Assembly (NCBI RefSeq): GCF_021018895.1
Contig: NC_079364.1
Span: forward strand, 12,326,885-12,390,884
Direction of reading: 5' to 3'
Length of the DNA: 64,000 nucleotides
Source of the DNA: Seriola aureovittata
Lineage: Eukaryota > Chordata > Actinopteri > Carangiformes > Carangidae
This document shows, one piece after another, positions 39,528-50,439 of the stretch (the stretch's first letter is position 1; each line of letters starts with the position of its first letter). Position numbers and translations under genes: made by a program. The notes below the pieces were generated by a model. That model was not told where the DNA came from, did not search any database, and saw only the letters and a program-made list of their open reading frames with translations.

Positions 39528-39822
39528 ATTCAAGTCAGTGGTTCTCAAACATTGTCACATCAAGGACCCCTACTGACACACCAACTGACACAACTTAGAC
39601 CACTGACCTCCATTTGATAAGATTTTGTCCCAGGGTCCCCCATCTGATAAGATCTTTGATATTTTATTTCAGACAGTGTTTGAAACCCATGACCAAATAG
39701 TAATGAATGGATGTAATTATAGTGAAAATAAATTCTTCCCCTTTTTGCTGAGGACCCTCAGGAACCCCCCCAAGGACCCCTCGGGGTCCCCGGACCCCAC
39801 TTTGAGAACCACTGATTTAAGT
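39528..39822. mobile_element. hAT-type MITE with terminal inverted repeats and 8-bp target-site duplication
   Basis: The element at 39536-39814 begins CAGTGGTTCTCAAA and ends with its exact reverse complement TTTGAGAACCACTG. It is flanked by ATTCAAGT (39528-39535) and ATTTAAGT (39815-39822), an 8-bp target-site copy with one mismatch, as expected for hAT transposases. At 279 bp it has no coding capacity. The plus frame at 39625-39849 is translated MITE. Confidence 0.92.
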
Positions 39823-41900
39823 CATGATTATCCTGTAAATCACTTCTAGATTAATATATTTTTGTAAGTCATAGTCAGTGCTTTGTGCATGATTGAGGGC
39901 TCACACATTGGCTTAGGACCTGAAAAATGCTTGACTTTATGTTCCTATGAAAAATAAATAAATAAACAAATGAATCCTTTTTCAGTGGATGGTGGTTGCT
40001 GTACCACCTTCACCTCGTTTTGAGTGCCTGGAGTGTGCATCATGCCAACATGTCTGGCTACATTAGAGAGAAGTAAAATTAAGGATGGGTGAAAGATTGA
40101 AATGGAAATGAGGGAAATGAACTTTTATGGTTGCTGAAACAGCTGGCAGTGGGATGAGGGGGGAGACCACCCCACATCTTCCACAGATGTAACCCCCACC
40201 AACAGAGCAGGAGGAACAGAGTAGAACAGGTTAGAGACAAGTAGGGAAATTGGATGGCTTTATAAGTTTATAGTTTTATCACCAGGACAGATGCACACCC
40301 CCTGCTAGGAAGGAGGTGAACATGTCTGTTTTGTGGATTGTGCCTGCATATTTAAAGTACAGACTGCTGAGGTGTTCCCTGTGATGCCCCCTGTATGAAA
40401 AATGTAATAGCTCTGTAAGTTGCTTTAAATTTCAGATACAACAAACACAAACTACCTTATGTCCCAACAAATAGTATTTGGATGCTATCTTGTGTCTAAG
40501 TCTTCGGTCCAATTCAACTGTAGATTTTAGTGCTGACACACACACACACACACACACTTTAAGTGTTATAAAAACCTTTGCAAGTAAAAAGCCAATAAGC
40601 TTCCGTCATCACACCACCTATTCAACAAACGTAGAAAAAGGCACATTATCAACTGCTCCCATCCACTGTGGTTTGTTTTACACAACCGCAGGACGCTAGT
40701 GTTAAGCTAATAGTGAGTTGTTATGAACAAACTAAAAGGAAAGCTTTCTGTATGTAGACAGCTTCATTTGCCACAAACTTTTGTAAATTTAAAGCTACAG
40801 GCTAACACAACTGCTGCTCCCTATCTAGCAGGAGATGACCAATAGTGACTGATGTCTGTGTTCTTCAATCAACTTCACATGTCAGGAATATTATTTAGTT
40901 TAATGACATTTTACATATGTATTCAGAGAGATCTGCTGCTGCAAACATTATTGTTGTTGCTCTAGAAACTAATTTTGTTTTAAAAAATAAGAACCGGATA
41001 AGCTATACTGTATTGATGAGATAAATATAACATTATATAGCTACACCCGCTGAGAGAACCCCCACTGTTTCACTGCTGCAAGCACAACTTAAGCCTCCAG
41101 AAACTTAGGGAAAACCCTGCATTCATACTCAGCATGTGAACATTTGACTTTTCAGAGTTCTGGATTCAGTGGCCTTGGTGTCAATTTGGTGGTGACTGTG
41201 AGGTTAGCTAGCATGATGGTAGAGGAAGACATAGGAACCACATGCACACTTCAGTGTTTGTTTACTTATTGCAAGTCATACTTTCATCATAATATTGAAC
41301 AAGGAGACTGCACATTTCAGATTTTCTTCATATTGTGCAGGGGTAGTAGAATTAGTATATGCTGTAAGGGCAACGCATGCAGCTTAAACTGAACCTGGCA
41401 TACAGTAGCAGCATGTTGTGACACAGACAGGGGGTGCAGCTGTTGCCGCTCATTTGTCGCGTGGCCAGAATCTAGACTAATTGTTACACATGATTCAGAC
41501 AACGGTCTCAAACTTCAAGGCTGTAGCCAACTTTTAGCAAACAGGCTAAAAACGTCACCCCATCCGAGACAGGGTGAAATTATGGTATTAAACCATGTTA
41601 ATAGTTCTGATATTATAGTTATGAGCAATATACAGGTTCAGTATAGAAAACGTGGCTGTTTTACAGGAGTATTAAGGAAAAGGAATAATTCTCCAATGTG
41701 ATTTTTTTGAGTGTCAGAAAAAAAGTCTGATACACTAACATGGATTGTTGTTAAAAGCACCGACAACAGTCTATTTTGTGGTTTAGGTTGGATGACTTAC
41801 TATAATAAAAGGTGATGCAGAAACTTTGTGTCATATAATAAGATGAAGCACATCCCAGCTGAATCTTAGATAATCCTTTGTTTTTCCATCTGTCTCAATG
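39823..41900. other. Gene-free stretch
   Basis: No exon is supported. It contains the (CA)n at 40536-40557. The frames at 41144-41392 (plus) and 41317-41511 (minus) overlap and show no domain. Confidence 0.55.
40536..40557. repeat. (CA)n microsatellite
   Basis: Eleven CA units. Confidence 0.95.
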
Positions 41901-42351
41901 GAAGTAGTAAATGTAGCAGTCCTCGGAGAGTGAGCTCTTCAGCTGAGCCCTGTTCATTACCCTGCTACTGTGCAGGGAGCTGTCTGGTAAATGGCTTTAT
42001 AATGGCTCATTGCTTCCACTGTGATCTCCCTGCCCATTTCTCTGAATTCTGATGCTTCATGGTGCAAAGCACCATGTGACTCAAAACTACTATTACTCAA
42101 CCAACACTGAACTTTTTATCCTCACCTCAAACCTTTTGCTTTTGTAGGCCTATTCAAAGGCTTCTAGTGCAAGCTTAGCCAGAGCTGTCTTAATATTCAT
42201 GTATTCATTTGTTGCATTTGATATTAGAATTTCCATTCAGTAGTTGAAGCTAGTTTTTATTTTGCAAAGGTAACCCAACAGAGTGATCTTATTAGCAACT
42301 CAATATTAATACACATTATTTTGTCATTTTGTCCTTGTTTCATTTCATTTT

Positions 42352-42404
42352 ACACACATATACACACGCACACGTGCGCACACACACGCACACACACACA
42401 CACA
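42352..42404. repeat. Imperfect (CA)n microsatellite
   Basis: CA run broken by TATA, CGTGCG and CG interruptions. Confidence 0.93.
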
Positions 42405-42464
42405 TCTGACTAGAGCAGCATCATTGTAGCTCCATCTATCTCCATCCTTCCCCCACCCCCACAG

Positions 42465-42660
42465 GCAAGCCACTGACTCCTGGGTCACCTTATTTAATGT
42501 AAATAATCTAGGCTCAGACAGGTGATTACTGCCAGCTATTAATGGCGCTATTCATTAATACGTTGCATGAGAAATAGACCCAGTAATCATGAAGAGTTCA
42601 AAATGATGGATCCTGAGCAATTGAATTGCTCATATAAAATAAACAGGCAATTCAATAGTT
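42465..42660. other. Candidate conserved non-coding element
   Basis: Non-repetitive, non-coding sequence with dense AT-rich transcription-factor-like motifs (TAATGTAAATAATC, AGGTGATTACTGCC, CTATTAATGG, TTCATTAATACG) and a 19-bp imperfect-centre palindrome TGAGCAATTGAATTGCTCA at 42614-42632. The enhancer role is inferred from appearance only. Confidence 0.3.
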
Positions 42661-44617
42661 CTGGGTTTCAACAAAGCAGCAACCTCCAAGGCTGAAAAAT
42701 GAAGCCAACACTTAAGTTACAAAAACTGCAGTTCTTCGAATGTATACTTGGGGCTGGCTCCAAAAGGAGTCAATCCCCATAGACTCCCGTGTTAAAATGC
42801 CCCAATTTACAGCCAAAATAAACATGTTTACAGCCTGGTACAAAGATAGTTTCGGTGAACATGATGTCGTGTTTGTGGTGTTTGTGCCTTTTTGGGCAAC
42901 TTTTCGTGCAAATAACAGACAAATAATATGGCTTGCTGTGCAGTTAACTGACTAACAGATAGTGAGGAGCTAATTAACCAACAAATGAATTAGCCTTGGG
43001 TTAGCCTTCGAGCAAGATGCCCAGACAACCCAGCTGTGCTAACAATGCTAACAGGAGCTAACACTTGCCATATTTAACGTCAAATTGAGGCAAAGTAGAT
43101 GTATGTTCCAAACAATTAATACCCAAAGTATATTTCTTTTGTCCTGATAGCGATTTATAATGTAAATTTGAATAACTTTCTATGCTGTGAAAATTGAAAA
43201 TGTACTAATTGTTGCTCTTTAAAGATAGACGTTCATGGGTGTCATCCTGTCAGTGTTCCTCAATAATGTGAATTTAGGAGCAGCAAGAGCTTAGAACTTC
43301 CAAACCACATTAAGCTGTTTTAAAGTTTGGAAGACTTTGAAGTAAGAGATGGGATGGCGCTGCAGGCTGAATTCCTGATTGACTTGTTATCATTCAGAGG
43401 CTATTGTACAGTGCTTAATGCTGTCTCACACTGGCTTGCAATTTATGTTTGCTCAAAGCCGAGGTAGCGATGCTTTTTCTCATAGTCTCAAAATGACAGT
43501 TCAACGGTTAAAGTACTGCATTTATTCATGAACATTTGAAAAGATAAATTGAAATGGAATACTTATGTCATTGCATAGAGTATCTACCACAAAACATCTA
43601 CCTTTCCTGAGAACTTCCAGCTTTAGGATTACACAGTGAATTCATATTTACTGCTGCTTCCACTTATTTCCTTAGGTCAGTACATTGAAACATTTTTCAT
43701 TATCATTATTATTTCGATATATAACAGCCCCTTAGAAACAGACTATATCAATCACAGTCGTATGTATCCCTTCATAAGCCTCATCGTGTATGTTGTTCTG
43801 TCATTAATTTGTGATTCTGTGAATATGTGTGATTTGTGATCACTTCACTGTCAGAGTTTCTCACAATGATATGCCAGTAGCAGCACTGTGAAGCTGCACT
43901 TATGCAAAGCAGTGCCTTGAGCTACAACACTTATATAGACACTTTTGAGGTTTTCATACCTCCATTACTATCATTAACTTCTCTGAAGTTTCCTGATTTG
44001 AGAAGTGAAAACACTGTACATCATGAGAAAAACACTTTCTGCAGTTTCTTTTTACCTTGACTAACATCCACAAAGATGACAGGTGTTTTTAGATTAGCTT
44101 ATACTGTGCACCTGTTTGTCTTACTATAGTGTAGACTAATACAAATTCTGTGGAAGAATATTTCAAATATAGATGCTGCAGAAGCCAATAGCAACCATTC
44201 TGCTATAGTTTCAACTTTCCTTTTACAGTAATGAAGTCAGCTTATGGTGTTTCATATCCCAAAGCCATAAAAGATCCCATTTGAAAGGCCTTGATAAATT
44301 CTACTGCTGTTTTCTGTCTTTTCCAGACGATCAATAGACACTATCAGGTAAACAGATATTACTGGCATATGTCTAAACTGAATTACAAGGGTTTTGCAGC
44401 TCATTGATTTCAGACACATGGCGTTTTGAATAATGTTGTTGAGGAAATTAAAATATTTACTTTTCTTAAACCAGCCATCTTGTAAAATATTCAGGAAGGG
44501 TATACAATTCTATTTTACTTTACCTTGGTATGGATAACAGTCTCCATTTACCTGCTCACAATATAAAACAGGGTTGTATGATATGAACACACAAGCCTCT
44601 GCTCCATTAGACATCTA
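42661..44617. other. Gene-free stretch
   Basis: No exon seen. The short frames at 42740-42955 and 43636-43839 lack domains. A cluster of GCTAACA words lies at about 43,035-43,065. Confidence 0.55.
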
Positions 44618-44648
44618 ATATATATATATGTGTGTGTGTGTGTGTGTA
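44618..44648. repeat. (TA)n(TG)n compound microsatellite
   Basis: TA units switch to TG units with no spacer. Confidence 0.93.
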
Positions 44649-44649
44649 T

Positions 44650-45390
44650 TCCAGTTTTTTTTAAATAAATTTCATCAATTCAACTCCAGTAAATGAGTGA
44701 AGGAGCTATATGTAAGTTTTCTTTGCTGCCAAACTGGACGATACAGTAACTCAGTATCCGAAAGTAATGACAGGGGCTGGGGCAAGCTGGTACGCATGCC
44801 AACGTCAGTAGAAGAAAAGAACCAACAGAAATAGATGCAAAACAAGTAAAAAGTAAATTTCTGAGAAAACAGGGGATTATGAAATTTGTTAACTTACAGT
44901 TTTCCTACAGCAATGGAAGTAAATGAAACCCCATTTTTTGTGTACTTGTTTAAAAAAAATATATATATATATCACTATCAGAATGCTGAGAAAAAGAGAA
45001 GTAACAAAGGGAGACAGACTGGTTGGTCAGGGGTTCAACAGATTCCGACAGCAAGCATTTCATACGTCACAAACCTTGTCAGCACAGAGAGTGAGAGTTT
45101 GCATCAGCACAACCACCAACGCTGTGGCAGCCACTGCCAGTTACAAGCTAACAAACAACATAAACAAATAAAAGGATGCTAACTACAATTACCGTTCTGA
45201 TACGTCTGCTAGTCGCCAATTTTGGTGAACACCAAACTTCTCGTCTGAGTCTGGGTCTGACTGACTCAAACGTGTAGCTGAATCTCTCTGATGTTTCCTC
45301 CAATGCCAACCATCTGGATTCGCTCTGCTCTTTCACCTATGAAACAAGCACAAGCAGCAGTTGGCGTATGGGGCACAAGGCCTGAATTTC
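44650..45390. other. Gene-free stretch, possibly repeat-derived
   Basis: No exon seen. The overlapping frames at 44886-45182, 44923-45171 and 45148-45336 lack domains. Slightly raised GC and CpG from 45,020 on suggests part of this belongs with the repeat that follows. Confidence 0.45.
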
Positions 45391-45394
45391 TCTA

Positions 45395-45700
45395 TTACTC
45401 TTTTTCCACCAAGGCAGTTCTGGGGCTGGTTCGGAGCCAGTGCCAAAGTTGGAACCAGTTTTTCTTGTTTCGACAGAAAGAACTGGCCCCCGGCCGGGAA
45501 AATCGGTTCCAAGGTGGCACCAACTCTCCGCTGGTCTAGACCGAAGAACTGCTTACGTCAGGGGCTGGGGGCGGGGTTATCATGTCCAACAAGACCGATC
45601 AAAAGTTGATGACCGCCATTTTTAAAAAACAAGCGGTATCATGTACGACATACGACGTTGGGCCAGCCAGGTTTGCATGCCAATGTGATGTCATTTCCAT
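45395..45700. repeat. GC-rich interspersed repeat, probably a non-autonomous DNA transposon
   Basis: Has the wording of a repeat abundant in fish genomes: TTTTTCCACCAAGGCAGTTC, GGGCTGGTTCGGAGCCAGTG, TTTCGACAGAAAGAACTGGC, CGGTTCCAAGGTGGCACC, and CTTACGTCAGGGGCTGGGGG followed by CGGGGTTATC. The three overlapping plus frames at 45291-45625 are translations of it. I could not define terminal inverted repeats or a target-site copy, so the class is uncertain. Confidence 0.5.
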
Positions 45701-46239
45701 TGTAGAAAGAATCAGTGTGTTTAGCTGCTGAATGAGTCAAAAATTAAGATTAAATCTAGGATTTAAGATTCCATGATTCCTTTTTAAAAACAATCTGAAT
45801 TATTCATTTGTTCTAAACTTTCATTTTAGACTACAAAGAGACAGGAACTACTGGAAAAATTAAGGTGTTCTAAAACTTTTTGACTGGTTATATATGTATG
45901 TCATGAATTCTATGTCTATAGGCCATATTCAAACTATTTCTTTTTCTTTCTTTTTTTTTTTTAAATGTATTTACATTTCAATATCAGTAACATAAAACAT
46001 AAAATACCATTAAATAGTCCTTGACAGAGGGCATTTCTTTCTGTCCACATCCTTACATTTAGACATTTGAGCACGTTTGTGGAGTCAATCTTGGAGCAAA
46101 AATGTCCAACTTCATTTCCAGTTTTTCTGTCATATATTCCATGTATTCATACATTGTGTAGACTTGTTTCAGTCTCTCAGTTGTGTCAGTAAAAGCGCTT
46201 TCCTCCACTTTACAGCTTCTTCTAGCAATCAGTAGAAGT

Positions 46240-46525
46240 AAATGGTAAACTGACTGCATTTATATAGCACTCTACTTGCCTTCATAACCACTCAAAGTGA
46301 TTTACACTACATGTCACACAATTGTCATGCAGCATTTCTATACCTTTGCTAACACACACACACACACACGCACACACACACACACACACACACTCTCTTA
46401 CGGTACATCAGAGGAAATTTGGGATTCAATATTTCGCCCAAGGACACTTTGACATGCGGACTGGAGGAGCCGGGAACCCTCTGTTTAGTGGATGACCCGC
46501 GACCCGCTCTACCTTCAGCTGCCCC
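46240..46525 (-). mobile_element. tRNA-like SINE-type repeat inserted in a LINE
   Basis: Plus-strand wording is that of a very common fish repeat: AATGGTAAACTGACTGCATT then TATATAGCAC, CCACTCAAAGTGATTTACAC, CCCAAGGACACTTTGACATG and CTGGAGGAGCCGGGAACCCT. On the minus strand the end at 46,525 gives a decayed tRNA-like head, with an A-box region near GAAGGTAGAGCGGG and a B-box remnant near GAGGGTTCCC. It carries an internal (CA)n at 46352-46393. It interrupts LINE ORF2, so it is younger than the LINE. Confidence 0.65.
46352..46393. repeat. (CA)n microsatellite with one CG interruption
   Basis: About 21 CA units inside the SINE-type repeat. Confidence 0.95.
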
Positions 46526-46920
46526 AGTACATGCAGTATATGCCCGTTACATTTTGGGGCGGTTCTCCAAGTAAACAAAACACAGGATTCACTGGGAAGT
46601 CTATTCAATCTCCTCTTTTTATAGCTTGCCAAATCCCTGCAGTACTGGACAGTCCCAGAAGATATGTGAATGATCTCCAGTCATCCCACATTTCCTCCAA
46701 CAAAGAGCTGATACTGAACCTTTATCACTATTGAAATGCAAAACAGCTAGAGTCTTGAGATTAGCTCAACTCCAGTGGTATTATTTTATGTGCTTCTTGT
46801 ACAAGTATCACATTTTTGGACACATGAGAAAAAAAAAAAAAAAAAAAAACAACCCATTCCTCACTTAAGGATGTATTGCTTGTGAAGCAGCAGTCTAGTC
46901 CCCTTTGCATAATGGAATTG

Positions 46921-48338
46921 GCAAGTTATTGATGCACTATTTTTACTTTTAAGTACACATTCAATATTCTGGGTGCACTGTACAATTTCCGTTACGTGGT
47001 AAGCTGCATGGATTTATTTCTGCCTCATTTTTGGACTTGCTGTGCAGCTCATAGGCATCATTGACTTTAATGAAATATGGGCCTGAGTTCTTCGTGTGAG
47101 CAGTAGAAGAAAAGTTCCAATTTATAAAGATTCAACACTGATGCATATTCTCATGTAATATAGTCCGACAAAAAAGTACAGAGAGAGAGAGAGAGAGAAA
47201 TGACAGCATGAAAAAACTCAGATTTAAAGCAATACAGCTAAACACTGTTAACCCACATCTCAAATCTGAAACCGTACTTTTTTTTTTCCTTTTTTTTTTT
47301 TATAAACACATCACCCGAGCATTTAAGCAGTTTACAGTTTATTATGCTCTCTTGCACCCTTTCTTGTATTATCTTGCTTGCTTGTTTTTATTTTACTTTT
47401 TCCAATGCATCATGGTATTCTCAGTGAGCGTAGAGCAGCCGCCCACTCATGTACGGTGGAAATAAAAATAAAATCTTTTCTGCACTTAAACCAGCAGCAA
47501 GCCATGTAGGACACTTAATTGTTGGTTTGAAATTTGGACAATTTCGTTGTACAAAGAGTTCTGTGCTGAATTAAGAGTTGGCCTCTTTGAGTCAAAACAG
47601 CTAGTGCAGGTCAATGTAGTCAGAAAAATATTTTTCTTACTTGCTCTTCATCTCAATTTCCATTTCTGTGTTATGGCCACAGGTTGTTTTGTCATTTTTG
47701 ATTGGCGGTTGAAAGCATTTCGCACATGTATGGCCTGTTAGTATATGTTACAGCCATGGGGCTTAGTGGTAATTGAATCCCCTAGACCAACAACAAATCA
47801 TTTTTGCCAGTACTACCTGTGCCAGGACATTCTGTGTCTGACCAGAAAATGATCCTCCCACACACTCATGATATCAAATTTATTTAAATTCAAATGTGTT
47901 TTAAGCTGTGACTTCTGACAGAGCAAAACAGGAACTGTTTTTCTCCATCTCATAAGTGGATTTTGGTGGAAATTAACAGAAAAATGAGAAAATGTGATAT
48001 GTCTCAGTAACAACACAAACATGTATAATCCATTCCCATGATAACGCCTTGCCTAAAGGGAACAGTTCATCACTAGATTGACAGATACTGAAAATGGATA
48101 CAAACAGATGGCCAGCGTGGGTGGTGTTTATTGTAATGACTTGATAAGGGCATAATTTTGATCCATTATTTTAGAGAAACAAAGTGCACACAGTGACATG
48201 CATATTGGTCATTTGCAGTTACTTTATGTGTAGTCAGCTCTTGGTTGCCCATGGTTGGCCCTTCAACCTGTTGCCACAGCTGCTTCAGGTACCGGTGAGA
48301 AGATATGGCCAGTTTGAATAACAGCTCTATAAATTTGA
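46921..48338. other. Gene-free stretch
   Basis: No exon is supported. It has a GA-run at 47,180-47,198 and T-runs at 47,278-47,301. The frames at 47208-47465 and 47547-47741 (plus) and 47813-48022 (minus) have no domain. Confidence 0.5.
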
Positions 48339-48459
48339 AGCTTCATAAAACTTCCTAAAAATACAGCAGTTCATGATGCATCGAGACAGCATTTTACCAA
48401 TCTGGAAAGTGATCACAGCAGCAACGCTTTTAATTTTTGTCACAAACAACTGGATGTCG

Positions 48460-49180
48460 CACTAAACCACCTGCATCTCAGACCCAAACAAACGCTTAGT
48501 CGGCCACAACTCCGGCCTCCTTACGGCCACCCCTCAACGACCCCGCACCCGTTCAAGTTCTCCATCAGCGGGATGTTACGAAGCTCAGTGGAAGCGGCCA
48601 CTAAACACACAACTGAATAAAGTCATCCCGAGTACACCAGAGCAAACAAAAAACAATTACCAATCTACCCACAACCAATAGCCCACGCTAGCATTGCCAT
48701 GACATGCTACCGATAGCAACATTTGCAGAACACATTCATAATACAAGTGACAGCAAGTTAGCTAACACGCCTGCGGTCACTAATGAAAACAGACATTAAT
48801 ATTATCAAGTTACTTACATATGGGGGAGAAGAAAATCCATTTAAATCCTTTAGCAGCTTGTAGGGTTCTCCGTCTCTGCAAATCCAGACCAATATTAGAT
48901 TCCACGGTTGGACTGGGAAAGAAATTGAGGCTTGAACACGGAACCCGTGAAGGCCCCGACAGAGCCCGAAAAAACTTTAAAACTTTTTGGATGTTTTTTG
49001 AGAGCCATCGGCGACTGGAATTTATCCCGTTATTCCCCCCCGGCCAGTCCGCATGGGCTCTGGTCTCATCTCTTTCTAGATGAAAATTGTGATTTCTTCG
49101 TGGACGAAATTCTGGTGGGGGTACTTTCACCCTTCACCTGAACGCAGCACCGCACTGTATCACCTTGCGTGTGGGCGGTC
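48460..49180. promoter_or_regulatory. CpG-rich island, probable promoter
   Basis: CpG dinucleotides are dense in two blocks (48,460-48,600 and 48,840-49,180), against a CpG-poor AT-rich background. This is the only such region in the 56 kb before lmo7 apart from the lmo7 promoter segment. On the minus strand a strong donor, ATAT|GTAAGTAA, sits at 48,817/48,816, preceded by a 106-codon open frame at 48810-49130. That fits a first exon of a minus-strand transcript. I do not recognise the peptide (it starts MKVPPPEFRPRRNHNFHLER), and it may be untranslated. Other possibilities are an alternative or distal lmo7 promoter, or a non-coding RNA start. The plus frames at 48820-49083 and 48932-49141 are probable shadows. 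Confidence 0.55.
48818..49150 (-). other. Candidate first exon of a minus-strand transcript
   Basis: Bounded on the 3' side (plus coordinate 48,818) by a near-consensus donor GTAAGTAA on the minus strand. It lies inside the CpG island and is open for 104 codons up to the donor. The 5' limit is a guess. No downstream exon was identified, so it could equally be a non-coding RNA or no gene at all. Confidence 0.3.
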
Positions 49181-50395
49181 CCTGTGTGTTTCTTAAGATG
49201 GGAGGGCCAATGGTTTAAAGAGGAGGGCTCATGTGCACTAATGTGCAGGCATACATGAACTAACGTGCACGCGCGGCCAGGATGGATAACAAAACATAGA
49301 ACAGAGGAACTCAGATTACAACAAATACAGATGGGGTGTGACTTCATTACTCCACTATATCTTTACTTAGAAATGTGTTTTTTGCTGCTATATTATTGTT
49401 GAAAATGTTGTTTACAGAACATTTAAACCTAGAACATTTTGTGGTCAACTGAATGATGACTATTTATGAAGGTAACAAATTGTATTTGATAAATTGCTTG
49501 ACTTGTCATTTTAAAATGCTTTTGCACTAAAAATTAAACCACATTGATGGAATAAAAAAAACCTAAAGATTTACCATAACTAAAATCTGCTTCCCCCTCC
49601 AACTGTGGGATAGACACAAAGGTGCTGACGCATCTTAATGCCTCCTCTGCTCTCTTTCTCAGGTCCATCATTATCATATTGAATTTGCATCAACTCTTCA
49701 CTGTCCCAGAGCAGGAGCAGCACCTTTCTTACTATTCCACACATGCCCTCTCACAAGCAAAGCCTTGCATTAATCTCTGCCCAGTAACTGAGCGGTGTCA
49801 TTACTTTTCTGCATTTGTAGGTGGACTTCATGAGAGGCCTGTGAACTTTTAGTTGTGTGCCAGACATTCATGAATGATAACATTTATAAACATTAATAAT
49901 GAAATAATTAAAGCCCCTGTGTACAGCAATGTATATGTGGTTATAGCTTTCACAGCTTCGATGTTTTAACTTCTCTTTTATGCTGCAGGTCTTGTTCACC
50001 ATGTATCTACCTGTGTTGTTTGCAGGTTGATATATTGGTAGGCTGGCTAATCACAACTACATTGGTACTGGCATCGTAGTCAGCTACTGCAAGTGAATGA
50101 TTCACATCAACGTTAGGAACACACACAGGTATGTCGTACTCAATAGCCAAAGTATTTTCTCCCTTGTTCTTCGACTTAGCTTGATGCTAAAGCGTTGAAA
50201 GCCACACCACAACAATCTTGACGGATATTTATGTACTCATCGTTTTTTTTTTTTTTTTTTGGTAGTTTACACATTCATAAAACATTTTTGATCTATGCTA
50301 CATCTGGGAAAAAAGAAAAAGCAAAGAAATAGACTGCATCATGTTTACCACTTCGCTCACTTTTTATTAAAGTTTCTCATACTGTGAATATAATA

Positions 50396-50439
50396 TTAGT
50401 TTAGTTTAATTTAGTTTAGTTTAATTTAGTTTAGTTTAG
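50396..50439. repeat. (TTTAG)n minisatellite-like tract
   Basis: Pentamer TTTAG alternating with TTTAA variants, eight to nine units. Confidence 0.9.

Larger units (their letters stand above)
45945..46920 (-). mobile_element. L1/Tx1-like LINE, 3' part of ORF2, 5'-truncated and split by a SINE
   Basis: Read on the minus strand, 46,590-46,800 encodes LCWRKCGMTGDHSHIFWDCP followed by VLQGF. This is the CCHC-type motif downstream of reverse transcriptase in L1/Tx1-like LINEs (C-x3-C-x7-H-x4-C pattern). The tail continues at 46059-46240 (DTTERLKQVYTMYEYMEYMT), reaches a stop, and ends in a poly-A tail seen as the T-run at about 45,941-45,962. Between the two pieces sits a SINE at 46,240-46,525, which splits ORF2. 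The 5' end is lost somewhere near or beyond 46,920. There are stops and frameshifts; the copy is inactive. Confidence 0.7.

Noticed and set aside
45291..45625. Three overlapping GC-rich plus-strand frames
   Set aside because: They cover a GC-rich interspersed repeat; several frames being open at once reflects base composition.
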